The notes beneath the pieces were generated by a model, which worked only from the letters and a program-made list of their open reading frames with translations, searched no databases and was not told the DNA's origin. The translations under genes were made by a program, and so were the position numbers. Below, in pieces: positions 15,260 to 24,906 of a DNA stretch of 64,000 nucleotides (position 1 is the first letter of the stretch; each line of letters begins with the position of its first letter). The DNA is from Salicibibacter cibi (GTDB lineage Bacteria > Bacillota > Bacilli > Bacillales > Marinococcaceae), in the NCBI RefSeq assembly GCF_016495865.1, contig NZ_CP054706.1, positions 1,116,001 through 1,180,000 on the forward strand, written 5' to 3'.

Positions 15260-15292
15260 TAAAAAAAGGCGCTTTAGGAAAGCGCCTTTTTC
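15260..15292. terminator. Bidirectional terminator
   Basis: AAAAAGGCGCTTT-AGG-AAAGCGCCTTTTT. A/T runs flank both sides; it serves the minus-strand fbpB-like gene and possibly the hydrolase gene. Confidence 0.9.
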
Positions 15293-15435
15293 TGATTGCT
15301 TCTTTTCTTAAGACGGCGAAGTTGCTTGTCTTCCACGCGTCTTTCAATAGATTCGAGCATGTCCGAATCCTGCTCAAGATCTTGTTTATTTTGATCAACT
15401 AACTCTGAAAATGACGTACGAAATGGTCTGCGCAT
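15274..15435 (-). CDS. FbpB-family small basic protein
   Basis: 53 aa from ATG 15435 (MRRPFRTSFSELVDQNKQDL, then QDSDMLESIERRVEDKQL and a Lys/Arg-rich end). The pattern RTSFSELVxxNKxxLxxD followed by an E-R-x-E helix matches the FbpB (Fur-regulated basic protein B) family; in B. subtilis FbpB helps the small RNA FsrA repress iron-rich proteins. I did not find a clean Fur box upstream, so iron control is unproven here. The ribosome site is GGAGAGAGAG. The end overlaps the terminator. Confidence 0.7.
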   Translation of the reverse strand: MRRPFRTSFSELVDQNKQDLEQDSDMLESIERRVEDKQLRRLKKRSNQKKALS

Positions 15436-15688
15436 ATGCTTTTTCTCTCTCTCCTTTTTTATATTAAAGAAAATGCCATTCAAAAATTCTGTTTATTTGT
15501 CGAAGAATGCACATTTTCTTTATATTCATTGTAACGTATGTGAGCCATGAATGCATTGATAAAATGTTACAATTTAAAGAAGAATTCATACTATTTTGCT
15601 TCATTTTGGATGTTCGTGGAAAGATAATATAGCAGGATTTGTGGTAAACTATACTTAAGAGCATCTAATGTGTTTTGGAGGGATGATA

Positions 15689-16084
15689 TTGGCTAGAAAA
15701 GAAACAAGATGGGCTACTTATATTACCGTGGGAAGTGTCTCCGCGCTGGTGGGGTTTTTGTTATTCAATAAAAATGCCAGAAATAAAACGGTCTCCTGTG
15801 TGAAGGAAGGCAAGCAATTTGTAACGGATGCGGGTGCATTTGTCAAAGACAATCGTGAAGAGATCAGCGATTTGGTGAAGGGAACGACGGAAAAAGTCAA
15901 CGAACGCTTACAAGTAGCGGGCGAGGACGTTGAACAAATTACCAAGCATTCGTCGCATTTAAAAAATACCGTAACAGATGTCCTTGGTATTGCTAAAGAG
16001 GCAGGCAGAGAGCTTCAAAACCATCGGGATAAAAATCAGACCGCACAACCCGGTCCGACACAGCTTCCGCAGAACGAAAATTAA
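15689..16084 (+). CDS. YtxH-domain protein
   Basis: 131 aa. The chosen start is TTG 15689, seven bases after GGAGG; an ATG at 15683 is too close to that site. One N-terminal membrane segment (WATYITVGSVSALVGFLLF) is followed by a long amphipathic, coiled-coil-prone region (DNREEISDLVKGTTEKVNER; KNTVTDVLGIAKEAGRELQN), the YtxH layout of stress-associated Bacillus proteins, and a Gln/Pro-rich tail. Transcribed toward the Vms1/VLRF1-like gene 77 bp downstream, probably as one unit. Confidence 0.75.
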   Translation: MARKETRWATYITVGSVSALVGFLLFNKNARNKTVSCVKEGKQFVTDAGAFVKDNREEISDLVKGTTEKVNERLQVAGEDVEQITKHSSHLKNTVTDVLGIAKEAGRELQNHRDKNQTAQPGPTQLPQNEN

Positions 16085-16161
16085 AATCCTGGAAATGCCA
16101 GGTTTAACTCCCCTTCACAGTGGAAATACAAACAGTAAGACGAATAGGGGAGGACGAAACA

Positions 16162-16947
16162 GTGGCTTTAGACCAAGAATTGAATAAGATCAAAAGGAAA
16201 AAAGACGAGCTTGGTATTTTGACGATTTACTTAAATACTGATTTAAGTGAACACGATGAATGGAAGATTCGGCTTAAGAACGGAATCAAACGTCTGGAAG
16301 AGTACGCAGAAAAAAGCGGGGAAAAGAAAGGCAAAAAAGCTTTAAAAAATCTTTTGCGTGAAGCGAATGCTTATATTTATGACCAGCAAAAAAACATGCA
16401 AAAAAGTCTCGTTCTCATCGCTTCCGCAGATGGGGATATTTGGACGGCAAAAACACTACAAGTTCCCGTTGAAAGCTCATTCCATTGGGACACGGAAGCA
16501 GACACGGCCCAGTTGGAAGAATTGCAAGAAAAGTATCCGGCCACAGGGATCATCGTCACGCAACAACGGGATGTTACGCTTATTGATACCTCGCTTGGGG
16601 AAGTTCGCGATGAGAAAAAGTTCAGTTGGGATTTGGAAAAAGAAGATTGGGTGGATTATGATGACCAATCATCGCCACCATCAGCGGCAGATACAAACAT
16701 CGATGATTTTCAACGCCGTTTTGAAGAAAACAAACATCGCTGGTATAAAAACCTCGCACCTGTGTTAACAAAAGAGCTGAAAAACAGAGGGGTGAATGGC
16801 GCTTATTTTGTCGGGAGCAAAGAATCAGTGTCTGAGCTCACGCAACACATAAGTGATTCGTATATAAAAGGAAAAGTTGCGAAAAACTTGGGATCTAAAC
16901 CTGCCCATGAAATCGTCAACGCAGTGTATGGCGTAGATATTCGCTAA
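16162..16947 (+). CDS. Vms1/VLRF1-like (baeRF-type) release-factor homologue
   Basis: 261 aa. Start GTG 16162 follows AGGGGAGG; the longer frame from 16120 has no ribosome site. The opening LGILTIYLNTDLSEHDEWKI, a central IIVTQQRDVTLIDTSLGEV segment and a C-terminal Rossmann-like part (LKNRGVNGAYFVGSKESV) resemble bacterial aeRF1-type proteins. Relatives of this superfamily (Vms1, VLRF1) cleave peptidyl-tRNA during ribosome rescue; activity here is inferred. No GGQ motif is visible, though a QQRD element occupies a similar place. A U-tailed hairpin follows. Confidence 0.5.
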   Translation: MALDQELNKIKRKKDELGILTIYLNTDLSEHDEWKIRLKNGIKRLEEYAEKSGEKKGKKALKNLLREANAYIYDQQKNMQKSLVLIASADGDIWTAKTLQVPVESSFHWDTEADTAQLEELQEKYPATGIIVTQQRDVTLIDTSLGEVRDEKKFSWDLEKEDWVDYDDQSSPPSAADTNIDDFQRRFEENKHRWYKNLAPVLTKELKNRGVNGAYFVGSKESVSELTQHISDSYIKGKVAKNLGSKPAHEIVNAVYGVDIR

Positions 16948-16953
16948 AACAAA

Positions 16954-16996
16954 GCAGTCCTCAACAATCCGTGATCGGTGCATTGGGGGCTTTTTT
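16954..16996 (+). terminator. Intrinsic terminator
   Basis: AGTCCTCAA pairs with TTGGGGGCT (with G-U pairs), followed by a T run, just after the release-factor-like gene. Confidence 0.75.
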
Positions 16997-17006
16997 AATC
17001 TTGGAC

Positions 17007-17822
17007 TTAACAGTCGCCATTACGGTGCATCTCCATTATAACGGCATTTAGCTGTGCGCCGAGCAGAATCATAAAGGCGGTTAGAAAAAACCAGATCATT
17101 AGACCGATGATCGTACCCAATCCCCCGTAGATAAGGGTGTAATCATTCCATTGATTAAAATGGGAGAAACCAAACGAAGCTGCCTGCCATCCAACAGTAG
17201 CAAATAATGCCCCCGGCCACGTGTCACGCCAGCTCATACGTTGGCTCGGTACGATAATATAAAGGATGAGTAACACGATTCCGACAACAAAAAAACTAAT
17301 CCCCCAACGGATAAACGACCAGAAGATATGCATCGCTTCTTCCAGTCCGAGAACGGTAAAAATAAACCGGCCAATGGGTTCTCCAAAGACAGGAAACAAC
17401 AACGAAACAATGACTGCTGTCAGTAACGTAAAGACGAGCACGAACCCGACGATGATCATTCGCGACAAGGATGGGTCGGGGAATTGGTAAGCGCTGTTAA
17501 CCGCGCGAATAACGGCAAAGGAGCCCATTAGCGTCATCCAAACGGTGACAAACGAGCTAATGGAAAGCGTCTCTGTTCGTTGAACATCCAATACATCGCT
17601 TAAATTTACGGCGATGAACGATAATAAGTTTTCCGGTACATAAGGGTGAATGAGCACAAGAACATCATGGACGCCAACCGGCAAAATGTGCAAGATGCTA
17701 AGAAGAACGATGAGCAGTGGGAACAATGCCAATAGGAAATAGTAGGCCATCTGCGCGGCGATATCAAATAGCCTGTATTCCCACGTCGATTGAATCATAC
17801 GCTTTACGATCTTTTTACCCAT
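17007..17822 (-). CDS. YihY/BrkB-family membrane protein
   Basis: 271 aa, about six membrane segments. Family features: an N-terminal cytoplasmic helix before MAYYFLLALFPLLIVLL, a central AVNSAYQFPDPSLSR, the R-W-G segment FWSFIRWGISFFVV, and a late WPGALFATVGW followed by FNQWNDYTLIYGGLGTII. B. subtilis YfkH belongs here and lies in the same neighbourhood as yfkD/yfkAB. Once called RNase BN, the family is now treated as inner-membrane proteins of unknown transport role. The start is ATG at 17822, with AGGAGATGCACT upstream. Confidence 0.88.
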   Translation of the reverse strand: MGKKIVKRMIQSTWEYRLFDIAAQMAYYFLLALFPLLIVLLSILHILPVGVHDVLVLIHPYVPENLLSFIAVNLSDVLDVQRTETLSISSFVTVWMTLMGSFAVIRAVNSAYQFPDPSLSRMIIVGFVLVFTLLTAVIVSLLFPVFGEPIGRFIFTVLGLEEAMHIFWSFIRWGISFFVVGIVLLILYIIVPSQRMSWRDTWPGALFATVGWQAASFGFSHFNQWNDYTLIYGGLGTIIGLMIWFFLTAFMILLGAQLNAVIMEMHRNGDC

Positions 17823-18145
17823 AGTGCATCTCCTGTCAGCAAGGTTAATGCTTCATATTATGGCATTTTTTAGGATATTAAGGCAAATGACGGGACTGTT
17901 TGTTCTGTTTTCTTTGTGGAGGCTTGTAAAAACGGCCATCGTTAGATTCTTGAGCGATTTGTACAATCCAGTTGTTCCGTTTTTTCCTCTCCCTTTTTTC
18001 GACGCTCATGCATGATCTTGACTGCATTTTCAACCTTTAGCACCTATTTTTTCAATCCGCCCCATTATCTTTGCCAATGCTGCATATTGAGACAAGCAGC
18101 ATTCATAACAATATGACGTGACCAATTTTTCACAAGGAGGAAATA

Positions 18146-19558
18146 ATGGGCGATAACAAGCAAGATCCTCAACAAGAAAGGCGCATTCCTGTTCGCAAAA
18201 CAGCGGCAGCAACAGGAAACAACCATTCCGTTCGTCAACATAAGCAATCGCATCATCCTGCTCCATCTTATTCACAAACGGTTGGCAAGAACGGTCCAAT
18301 ACTGGAGCAAGATAACATTTTGCACGAAAAACTGGAAACATTCATTCACGAGAAGATAGTGGAGCGACCTTTACATGTGAAAGGATTTGGTGCCTTCGGG
18401 TATTTCGAAACGTTAAATAGCATGAGCGAATACACAAAACTCCCCTTTCTTCAGCAGGCTGGTCAAACAGTTCCTGTCGCGGTCCGTTTTTCGCTCGGGG
18501 CGAGCAATAAAGGCACACCGGATACATCACGAAACATTCGTGGATTTTCCACGAAGTTCTATACCGACGATGGGATTTTCGACCTTATTTGCAACCATAT
18601 CCCCGTCTTTTTGTTGCGCGATCCTATGCGTTTTCCAGAAAGTATCGCAGCGTTATCGCCATCACCCCGGAATAACCTAATGGACCCGAACTTGCTTTGG
18701 AGGTTTGTCGCCAGCACGCCGGAATCCACTCATTTTATCGTCCGTCTCTTTTCAGACCACGGCACGGTCAAAAGCTTTCGGCGAATCCCCGGTCACAGCG
18801 TCAGTACGTACGTGTGGCGGAATTCGGAAGGAAAGCGCCATTACATTAAATACACCTGGATTCCTTTTGATGGTGTAGAATATATTACAAGCCAGGAGGC
18901 AGAGAAACTTGCAGCGATCAATCCCGATTACGCCGGCGAAGATCTCTTCCGGACGATCGCGAGCGGGGAACCGGTAGAATACGGGCTGTACGTGCAAATA
19001 ATGGATCCAAGGGATGAAGAACAACTTCCTTTTGATCCCCTTGATGACACCAAAGTGTGGGATGAAGAAATGTTTCCCTTCCATCCTGTCGGGAAGATGG
19101 TGCTCAATCGCAATCCTGACAATTATATGGAGCAAGTGGAAAAGATTGCTTTCTCACCATCGAATTTATTAGACGGAGCGGAATTGTCCGATGATAAGAT
19201 ATTGCAAGGGCGGGCGAATATATATTGGGATTCTCAGCGTTATCGTATCGGTCCACGATTCCGCAAGGTGCCGGTGAATGCGCAAAAGCATTGGCGCCCA
19301 GCCGATTTACAGACAAGTGGGGAAGGCAGATATGTAGAAGGGGAACTCGTGCGTTCGGATATCGCAAAGCAAGATGATTTTTCACAAGCAGGAGAATTCT
19401 ATCAATCGTTATCACAAACCGGAAAATCTCAACTTATCTCAAATCTTGTCACCGCGCTGACAGGAGTACATCGGGACTTACAGGTCAAGGTGATTGAGTA
19501 TCTTTCCCTTGCTTCCCGTGAGCTCGGCGAACATGTAGCGGACGGCTTGCGAGCGTAA
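18146..19558 (+). CDS. Heme catalase (clade with divergent N-terminus)
   Basis: 470 aa; breaks down hydrogen peroxide. Visible motifs: VERPLHVKGFGAFGYFE with the distal His, FSLGASNKGTPDTSRNIRGF, DLICNHIPVFLLRDPMRFP with the distal Asn, and RANIYWDSQRYRIGPRF, whose first Tyr should be the proximal heme ligand. The N-terminus is Gln/His-rich and unlike KatA. Start ATG after CACAAGGAGGAAATA. It is about the length of small-subunit catalases. PerR is encoded at 59 kb, but I did not find a convincing Per box here. Confidence 0.85.
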   Translation: MGDNKQDPQQERRIPVRKTAAATGNNHSVRQHKQSHHPAPSYSQTVGKNGPILEQDNILHEKLETFIHEKIVERPLHVKGFGAFGYFETLNSMSEYTKLPFLQQAGQTVPVAVRFSLGASNKGTPDTSRNIRGFSTKFYTDDGIFDLICNHIPVFLLRDPMRFPESIAALSPSPRNNLMDPNLLWRFVASTPESTHFIVRLFSDHGTVKSFRRIPGHSVSTYVWRNSEGKRHYIKYTWIPFDGVEYITSQEAEKLAAINPDYAGEDLFRTIASGEPVEYGLYVQIMDPRDEEQLPFDPLDDTKVWDEEMFPFHPVGKMVLNRNPDNYMEQVEKIAFSPSNLLDGAELSDDKILQGRANIYWDSQRYRIGPRFRKVPVNAQKHWRPADLQTSGEGRYVEGELVRSDIAKQDDFSQAGEFYQSLSQTGKSQLISNLVTALTGVHRDLQVKVIEYLSLASRELGEHVADGLRA

Positions 19559-19576
19559 ATGATAGAAGAACTGTTT

Positions 19577-19616
19577 AGGCGTAGCCAATGCCGACTACGC
19601 CTTCAGTTTTTTTTTT
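19577..19616 (+). terminator. Intrinsic terminator of the catalase gene
   Basis: AGGCGTAG and CTACGCCT around a 10-base loop, then a run of ten T. Confidence 0.9.
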
Positions 19617-19664
19617 CATGTAATCACGGGCCAGGGTCGCCATGAAAGCGACATGTGGGTTGAT

Positions 19665-21062
19665 TCACCACCGTTTTCTTAGGTAAAAGACGAGAATAAT
19701 GGAAGCCACCAGTAGGGAGGCGACAAGCAAATAGGAATCCCGGACGGCTTGCTCGCCGGCAACTATCCATTCGTTTTGGGTTACATGCATCCCCCTCCGA
19801 TATTCAAAAAAGATTGATAAAAAGACGATGCAGATGACTTTCATTAATTGCCGAGAAACGTTGTTGAATGCCGATCCGGCAGGAACATGCGCTTCTTTTA
19901 GAGCATTCAACCCTGCGGTGGACGCGGGCGTATTAATCAATCCGTTTCCGATCCCCTGGATAACCAAGAAAACGATCAGCATAACGATTCCAACTTGCCC
20001 GATGGAGAACCCGATGGCAAATGTGGCAATTGTTGTCACTACAACACCGGTCATAATGACGATGTAAGGTCCTTTTTTATCGAGTACCCGTCCTCCGATC
20101 GTCATGGCAATACCCATGGATATCGCTTGCGGAAAGAGAACGAAGCCGGCGTACAGAGGCGAATAGCCATAAATGTCCTGAATAAGGATAGGGACAAACA
20201 ACAAAACGGAAAACATAGCCATTACGCTGAAATTAATGACAAGTAAGCTTCCGCTAAAGACTGCATTTTTTAAAATGCGTATATTCAAAAGTGGTTCATC
20301 GCTTGTAAGTTCTTGCCAAATAAATAGTACGAGCCCAGTCACGCCGGCAATAATAAGACCATACACCCACAGCTCCCCAGAATAGGACTGCAAGAGGTCG
20401 ATGCCGATCATGGTGGTGACGAGGCCGAAACTAATGAATAGAAATCCGCGCCAATCAAACCTAAGCATCGTTGGCTCTGCATCCTTTTGAAGAAAGTACA
20501 AGGCAGCGCCTGCAGCGATAAACGCGGTGGGAACATTAATATAAAACAGCATTTCCCAGGAAAAAAACTCTAAAAGTACACCGCCAAGGGTTGGGCCGAT
20601 GGTCGGAGCGACCATGGCGGCTATCCCCCAAATGCCCAACGCAAAGCCGCGTTCATTTTTCGGAAAGTGCTTGAAGATGAGCATCATCGTAAGCGGCATA
20701 ATCAACCCGCCTCCGAACCCTTGAAGCAATCGAAAGGCAATAATGCTCGTAAAATTCCAAGAAAAAGGGCCGGCTAAAGAACCGGCGAAAAAAATAAGCG
20801 TACCGAGTAAAAAGATTTTTTTAGGTCCGAAGCGTTTACTTAAGTAACTGGTAAGAGGCATTACGATTGCCATTCCCAACGCAAACGCGGTAACAATCCA
20901 CTGCCCTTCCACAGCAGTAATTTGAAAAAGATCCATAAAATACGGAAGGGCAACATTCATAAGGCTATTGTTTAAAATGACCATAAAACCGCCGAGTAAT
21001 GCAGCGATAAGCACGCCCCATTTACTCACACTTTTTGTATCTTGAACTTCTGTCTCATACAT
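19665..21062 (-). CDS. MFS drug exporter, DHA2 (EmrB/QacA) type
   Basis: 465 aa from ATG 21062 (AGGAGCTG upstream); an upstream in-frame ATG at 21101 lacks a ribosome site. About 14 membrane segments. Typical motifs: NVALPYFMDLFQI with the early Asn, TAFALGMAIVMPLTSYLSKRFGPKK (motif A) and GIWGIAAMVAPTIGPTLGG (motif C of antiporters). The substrate cannot be read from sequence; members expel cationic drugs and dyes in exchange for protons. It lies back to back with the catalase gene, and directly after ligD in the same direction. Confidence 0.88.
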   Translation of the reverse strand: MYETEVQDTKSVSKWGVLIAALLGGFMVILNNSLMNVALPYFMDLFQITAVEGQWIVTAFALGMAIVMPLTSYLSKRFGPKKIFLLGTLIFFAGSLAGPFSWNFTSIIAFRLLQGFGGGLIMPLTMMLIFKHFPKNERGFALGIWGIAAMVAPTIGPTLGGVLLEFFSWEMLFYINVPTAFIAAGAALYFLQKDAEPTMLRFDWRGFLFISFGLVTTMIGIDLLQSYSGELWVYGLIIAGVTGLVLFIWQELTSDEPLLNIRILKNAVFSGSLLVINFSVMAMFSVLLFVPILIQDIYGYSPLYAGFVLFPQAISMGIAMTIGGRVLDKKGPYIVIMTGVVVTTIATFAIGFSIGQVGIVMLIVFLVIQGIGNGLINTPASTAGLNALKEAHVPAGSAFNNVSRQLMKVICIVFLSIFFEYRRGMHVTQNEWIVAGEQAVRDSYLLVASLLVASIILVFYLRKRW

Positions 21063-21115
21063 GGTGAACAGCTCCTGGTGGAATAAACAAGTATACTCCA
21101 TATCCTACCATAAAA

Positions 21116-22912
21116 TCAACGGCGATCGAAATCAGGGAGCTGATTTTGCGTCTTCATATAGGGGAGGAAAGGGCAACCTTGATCCTCTAGCCGTTGTTGC
21201 ACACCGTGGAGGGTGAATACTGTACGGTCAAGGTTAGAAGACACTTCTTCCCAGAAAAGAGGACAGGCAACGAGCGCTTCCCCGTTTCCCCTGAGGGAAT
21301 AAGGCGCAATAATGGTTTTGCCAAATGCGTATTGGGGAATATCAATATACAATTTTCTCCCACGGTTTTTTTTGAAACGTTCCCGAGTAAATAAATCAGG
21401 TCTTTGTTGCAGGCAATAGGCACCGATCGCTTCCGTAAACGGATGCGTTTCTTCGTATGTGTATCGGTTTTTGATAAGGGGGATATACACTTGTAATCCT
21501 TTATTACCGGAGAATTTTACAAAGCTAGTTAATCCTAGCCGGTCGAAGAGTTCTTTCAAAACATTTGCACCATCGATCGCCAATGAAAAAGCTCCCGCAT
21601 CCGGCGGGTCAAGATCAAGGACGATCTCCTCGACATAACGGTTCGAAGACAGTGAAAATGGAATGTGCCATTCGATGGCCAGTTGATTGGCAAGCCACAG
21701 CAAGGTATCGACATGATTGGCAACAATATAATCGGTATCTTCAAAGGTTTCGGTATCTACATAGGAAGGGGCGTAATCCGGGCATTGTTTTTGGAAAAAA
21801 GCTTCGCCAAACCTACCATGCGGGTAACGAACGACAGTTAGTAACCGTTTGGCGAGATGGGGTAGGCAAAAAGGTGCGACCGTTCGTGTATAGGCAAGAA
21901 AATCGCGCTTGAAAATCTTGGGTGCTTCCCACAAGGCTTTATCAGGGTGGGTGAGCGCTACCCGCTTTGGCCATTTCAGCCCGGCATTTTCCCACGTTTC
22001 CCATGTACATCTGCTTGCAGGGGTGTTGAGTTCAAATGACTGGAACTGGGCTTCCCGAAAATCATTGCTGTAGGTCGTAAACGCGAGTGTCACAACGATG
22101 GACGGATCGATTTCATGCTTGCGTGCTTCTGCATTCCATCTGCCGTTATGTTTTATGATGGTGACAAGCGTTTCTTTTTCCATTTTTGAAAGTCCATGGG
22201 CACACTGACCAAGGGTGACAGCCTCTCCATTTTTATAAACCCCAACTTCAAAATATCCATTAGCGGGTGTGTAAGAAAGAATGAAACAAGAAAGCACATA
22301 AGGGGTTTTTATTTTTAACCAGGATTCCGAGCGTTCCCCGGTGTAAATATGCTGGTTTGTTTTGGCAACAATCCCCTCGCTACGATATAGATTGGCTTGA
22401 TATTGAATAATTTCAGCATGCTCATACATAGGGATAGATTGTATGCGGCGTGTATCATGCGGCGTTGGATTAGTAGGCAGGCCAAAATCCACGAACGTGC
22501 TTTCCAGTTCTTTTTTTCTCTTTATGTAGGATTCATTTTTCAATTCCCGATCCTCGGCTACGAGGACATCAAAGGCGAGAAAGCACGCCGGACGTTTGCG
22601 GCTTGCGGCATGAATGGAAGTTTGTGAACGAAGGCGATGCCGACGTTTCAGGGCATGAAAATCGGCAAGTCCCGGGTTTTGAAAAAGTACGATTTCACCG
22701 TCGAGATGCACGGTTTTTTTCGGAAAATACCGATGGCAAGTGTCTATGATTTCGGGAAATTGTTTTTCCAAACGATTATGATTACGGCTGAACAAGATGC
22801 ATGTCGACCCGTCCCAAATTAGCTGCGCGCGATAGCCGTCGTATTTTAATTCATAATGCCATTGTTCTCCTTCGGGAAGTTGCTTCCGACTGACTGCTAA
22901 CATGAATGACAC
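21116..22912 (-). CDS. ligD: DNA ligase D (ligase plus primase-polymerase)
   Basis: 598 aa. ATP-dependent ligase domain comes first (about 1-310) with the nucleotidyl-lysine K23 in YELKYDGYRAQ, HLDGEIV and EGIVAKT, followed by an AEP-type polymerase domain (about 325-598) with DTLLWLANQLAIEWH, EIVLDLDPPDA and SGNKGLQVYIPL. There is no 3'-phosphoesterase domain, as in B. subtilis LigD. Works with Ku, encoded divergently at 23032, in non-homologous end joining, important for spores. Weak AGGTGTTCG near the start; ATG 22912 or ATG 22903 could both serve. Confidence 0.95.
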   Translation of the reverse strand: MSFMLAVSRKQLPEGEQWHYELKYDGYRAQLIWDGSTCILFSRNHNRLEKQFPEIIDTCHRYFPKKTVHLDGEIVLFQNPGLADFHALKRRHRLRSQTSIHAASRKRPACFLAFDVLVAEDRELKNESYIKRKKELESTFVDFGLPTNPTPHDTRRIQSIPMYEHAEIIQYQANLYRSEGIVAKTNQHIYTGERSESWLKIKTPYVLSCFILSYTPANGYFEVGVYKNGEAVTLGQCAHGLSKMEKETLVTIIKHNGRWNAEARKHEIDPSIVVTLAFTTYSNDFREAQFQSFELNTPASRCTWETWENAGLKWPKRVALTHPDKALWEAPKIFKRDFLAYTRTVAPFCLPHLAKRLLTVVRYPHGRFGEAFFQKQCPDYAPSYVDTETFEDTDYIVANHVDTLLWLANQLAIEWHIPFSLSSNRYVEEIVLDLDPPDAGAFSLAIDGANVLKELFDRLGLTSFVKFSGNKGLQVYIPLIKNRYTYEETHPFTEAIGAYCLQQRPDLFTRERFKKNRGRKLYIDIPQYAFGKTIIAPYSLRGNGEALVACPLFWEEVSSNLDRTVFTLHGVQQRLEDQGCPFLPYMKTQNQLPDFDRR

Positions 22913-23031
22913 ACGAACACCTCCGCCAGTAGTTTTCTACACATTGTTTTCTTTATGTAAAAAACCATATTTTACAACGTATGGCAGCCGTTTCACATCC
23001 CTAAACTAAACGAAAAAGGGAGGGAAGGCTG

Positions 23032-23856
23032 TTGCACACCATTTGGAAAGGAAGCATTCAATTCGGGCTTGTCTCTATCCCTGTCAAATTACATGCGGCG
23101 ACCGAAAATAAAGCGGTTTCGTTCCGGAATCTTCATCAGAAATGTCATACGCCGATCAAATACGAAAAGGTTTGCCCGGTTTGTGAGGAAACGGTGGAAA
23201 AGGAGGATATCGTCAAAGGGCATGAAATGAATGACGGCCGATTCGTCATTGTCGAAGAGAAAGAATTGAAAGAGTTAAAAGAAGCAAATACAGAAAAAGC
23301 AGTGGAAATTCTCGATTTCATCCATATCGATGAAATCGATCCCGTGTATTTTAATAGCAGCTATTATTTGGGGCCCGATGAGGGAGGGTCGAAGGCGTAC
23401 GCCCTTTTACGAAAGGCCCTTTCCGATACTCGCAAAGTAGGGATTGCCAAGATTATGATTCGTTCCAAAGAGCAGTTGGCTGTTTTGCGAATCCGCGACG
23501 AGGCGTTGCTTATGGAGACATTGCATTATCCCGATGAAATTCGCGCAAGCGCCGATGTGCCAAATGTGCCCTCGAGTGAAAATATTGATAAAAAGGAACT
23601 CGATACGGCAGTTTTGTTAATCGATCAATTAACCGCCAGCTTTGAACCTGAAAAATATGAAGATGAATATCGGAAAAATCTACTCGCCCTTCTTGAATCA
23701 AAACAAAATGGCGAAAGTGTCGTCACTCCCGAGAAAGAAGGAAAGCCGGATAATGTGACAGATCTAATGGATGCGTTGCAAGCATCAGTCGACCGCACGA
23801 AAAAGAAAACGACAACAGGAAAAAAGAAAACGACAACGTCAAAAAAATCGTCTTAA
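23032..23856 (+). CDS. ku: Ku protein of bacterial NHEJ
   Basis: 274 aa from TTG 23032 (GGGAGGGAAGG upstream). The N-terminus HTIWKGSIQFGLVSIPVKLH and the FRNLHQKCHTPIKYEK segment are diagnostic for Ku. The core ring-forming domain reaches about residue 215; the tail is rich in Lys and Thr (KKKTTTGKKKTTTSKKSS), a basic extension that in other species aids DNA binding and end joining. The homodimer threads onto DNA ends and recruits LigD, whose gene starts about 120 bp away on the other strand. Confidence 0.96.
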   Translation: MHTIWKGSIQFGLVSIPVKLHAATENKAVSFRNLHQKCHTPIKYEKVCPVCEETVEKEDIVKGHEMNDGRFVIVEEKELKELKEANTEKAVEILDFIHIDEIDPVYFNSSYYLGPDEGGSKAYALLRKALSDTRKVGIAKIMIRSKEQLAVLRIRDEALLMETLHYPDEIRASADVPNVPSSENIDKKELDTAVLLIDQLTASFEPEKYEDEYRKNLLALLESKQNGESVVTPEKEGKPDNVTDLMDALQASVDRTKKKTTTGKKKTTTSKKSS

Positions 23857-23955
23857 TGACATGGATCCATGGAAAGGAGACGTGTCTCCCTCGGATTGGA
23901 CACTTTTATTGGTTCGATCTCTGTATACGTTTGCCCAAGCACACAACGGGCGTGA

Positions 23956-23992
23956 CCGTCGGCTACAAAGAAGCCGGCGGATTTTCTTATTT
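23956..23992 (+). terminator. Probable terminator after ku
   Basis: CCGTCGGCT pairs with AGCCGGCGG (one G-U pair), followed by ATTTTCTTATTT. The rest of the 254-bp spacer up to the dehydrogenase genes shows no other feature. Confidence 0.65.
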
Positions 23993-24110
23993 CAAGTGTA
24001 TAACGGAAAATATTAAAGGAAGTCGGATTCAATCGTATATCAATCCCCCCTTTTGGGAAAAAGAAGAAAGAATTCCTTTTCAAACAATCATAAATAAAGG
24101 AGGGGAACAA

Positions 24111-24878
24111 ATGGCAGATGAAAACGAAGAACAACAAACAAAAGGCTTATCTCGGCGACAGTTTCTTAAAAATAGCGGTTATGTTGTAGGCGGTGCTGTC
24201 GGTGGGGGGCTCCTTGGCGGAGTTTTCACGCAAAATTTTGTCGGTACAACCAGTGATCAAACGAATACGGATGAAGGCACAGAAAACGAATCGCCAGAGC
24301 AGCGTACACAAGCACGGATGTTTTTCAAACGACAAGAGGACTTTGATGTGTTGAGCGCGGCAGTCGAGAGAATTTTTCCCGATGATGATACAGGCCCGGG
24401 CGCTATCAGTTTGGGTGTCCCCTATTATATAGACAAACAGCTAGCAGGAGAATATGGATTCAATTCACGTGAATATATGCAGGGTCCTTTTTTTGAAGGC
24501 GCTCCTACCCAAGGGCCGCAATCGGCTTTATTGCGCAGAGACGCTTTTCTTCATGGGGTTCGTTCGATCCAGGACATAGCTGAAAATCAATTCAATGAGT
24601 CCTTCTTTGATCTGGAAGCGGACGACCAAGATGACATTTTAGAAGCATTTGAGGATGGCGATATTGATATGACCGGCATTGCATCCGATGAGTTTTTTGC
24701 CATGTTACGGACAGCCACCATTGAAGGTGCCTATTCCGATCCTGTTTATGGCGGGAATCTTAATATGGAAGGATGGCGCCAGATTCAATACCCGGGCCCC
24801 CAGATGGCCTACACAGATGCCATTGACGGAGAATTTGAGGAAATAGATCCGATCAGTTTATATGATCATCACGATTGA
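24111..24878 (+). CDS. Gluconate 2-dehydrogenase subunit 3-like protein, Tat-exported
   Basis: 255 aa from ATG 24111 after AAAGGAGGGGAACAA. The N-terminus carries a twin-arginine signal (LSRRQFLKNSGYVVGGAVGG), so the folded protein crosses the membrane by Tat. The remainder matches the small subunit of GMC-type sugar-acid dehydrogenases: DFDVLSAAVERIFPDDDTGP, then ISLGVPYYIDKQLAG and a C-terminal GGNLNMEGWRQIQYPGPQ. It escorts the flavin subunit encoded next, which has no signal of its own. Confidence 0.85.
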   Translation: MADENEEQQTKGLSRRQFLKNSGYVVGGAVGGGLLGGVFTQNFVGTTSDQTNTDEGTENESPEQRTQARMFFKRQEDFDVLSAAVERIFPDDDTGPGAISLGVPYYIDKQLAGEYGFNSREYMQGPFFEGAPTQGPQSALLRRDAFLHGVRSIQDIAENQFNESFFDLEADDQDDILEAFEDGDIDMTGIASDEFFAMLRTATIEGAYSDPVYGGNLNMEGWRQIQYPGPQMAYTDAIDGEFEEIDPISLYDHHD

Positions 24879-24906
24879 TTTGCGGACAATAATGAGGAGG
24901 GCGATT

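Noticed and set aside
15436..15688. Fur box before the fbpB-like gene
   Set aside because: Only loose AT-rich similarity; no 7-1-7 repeat.
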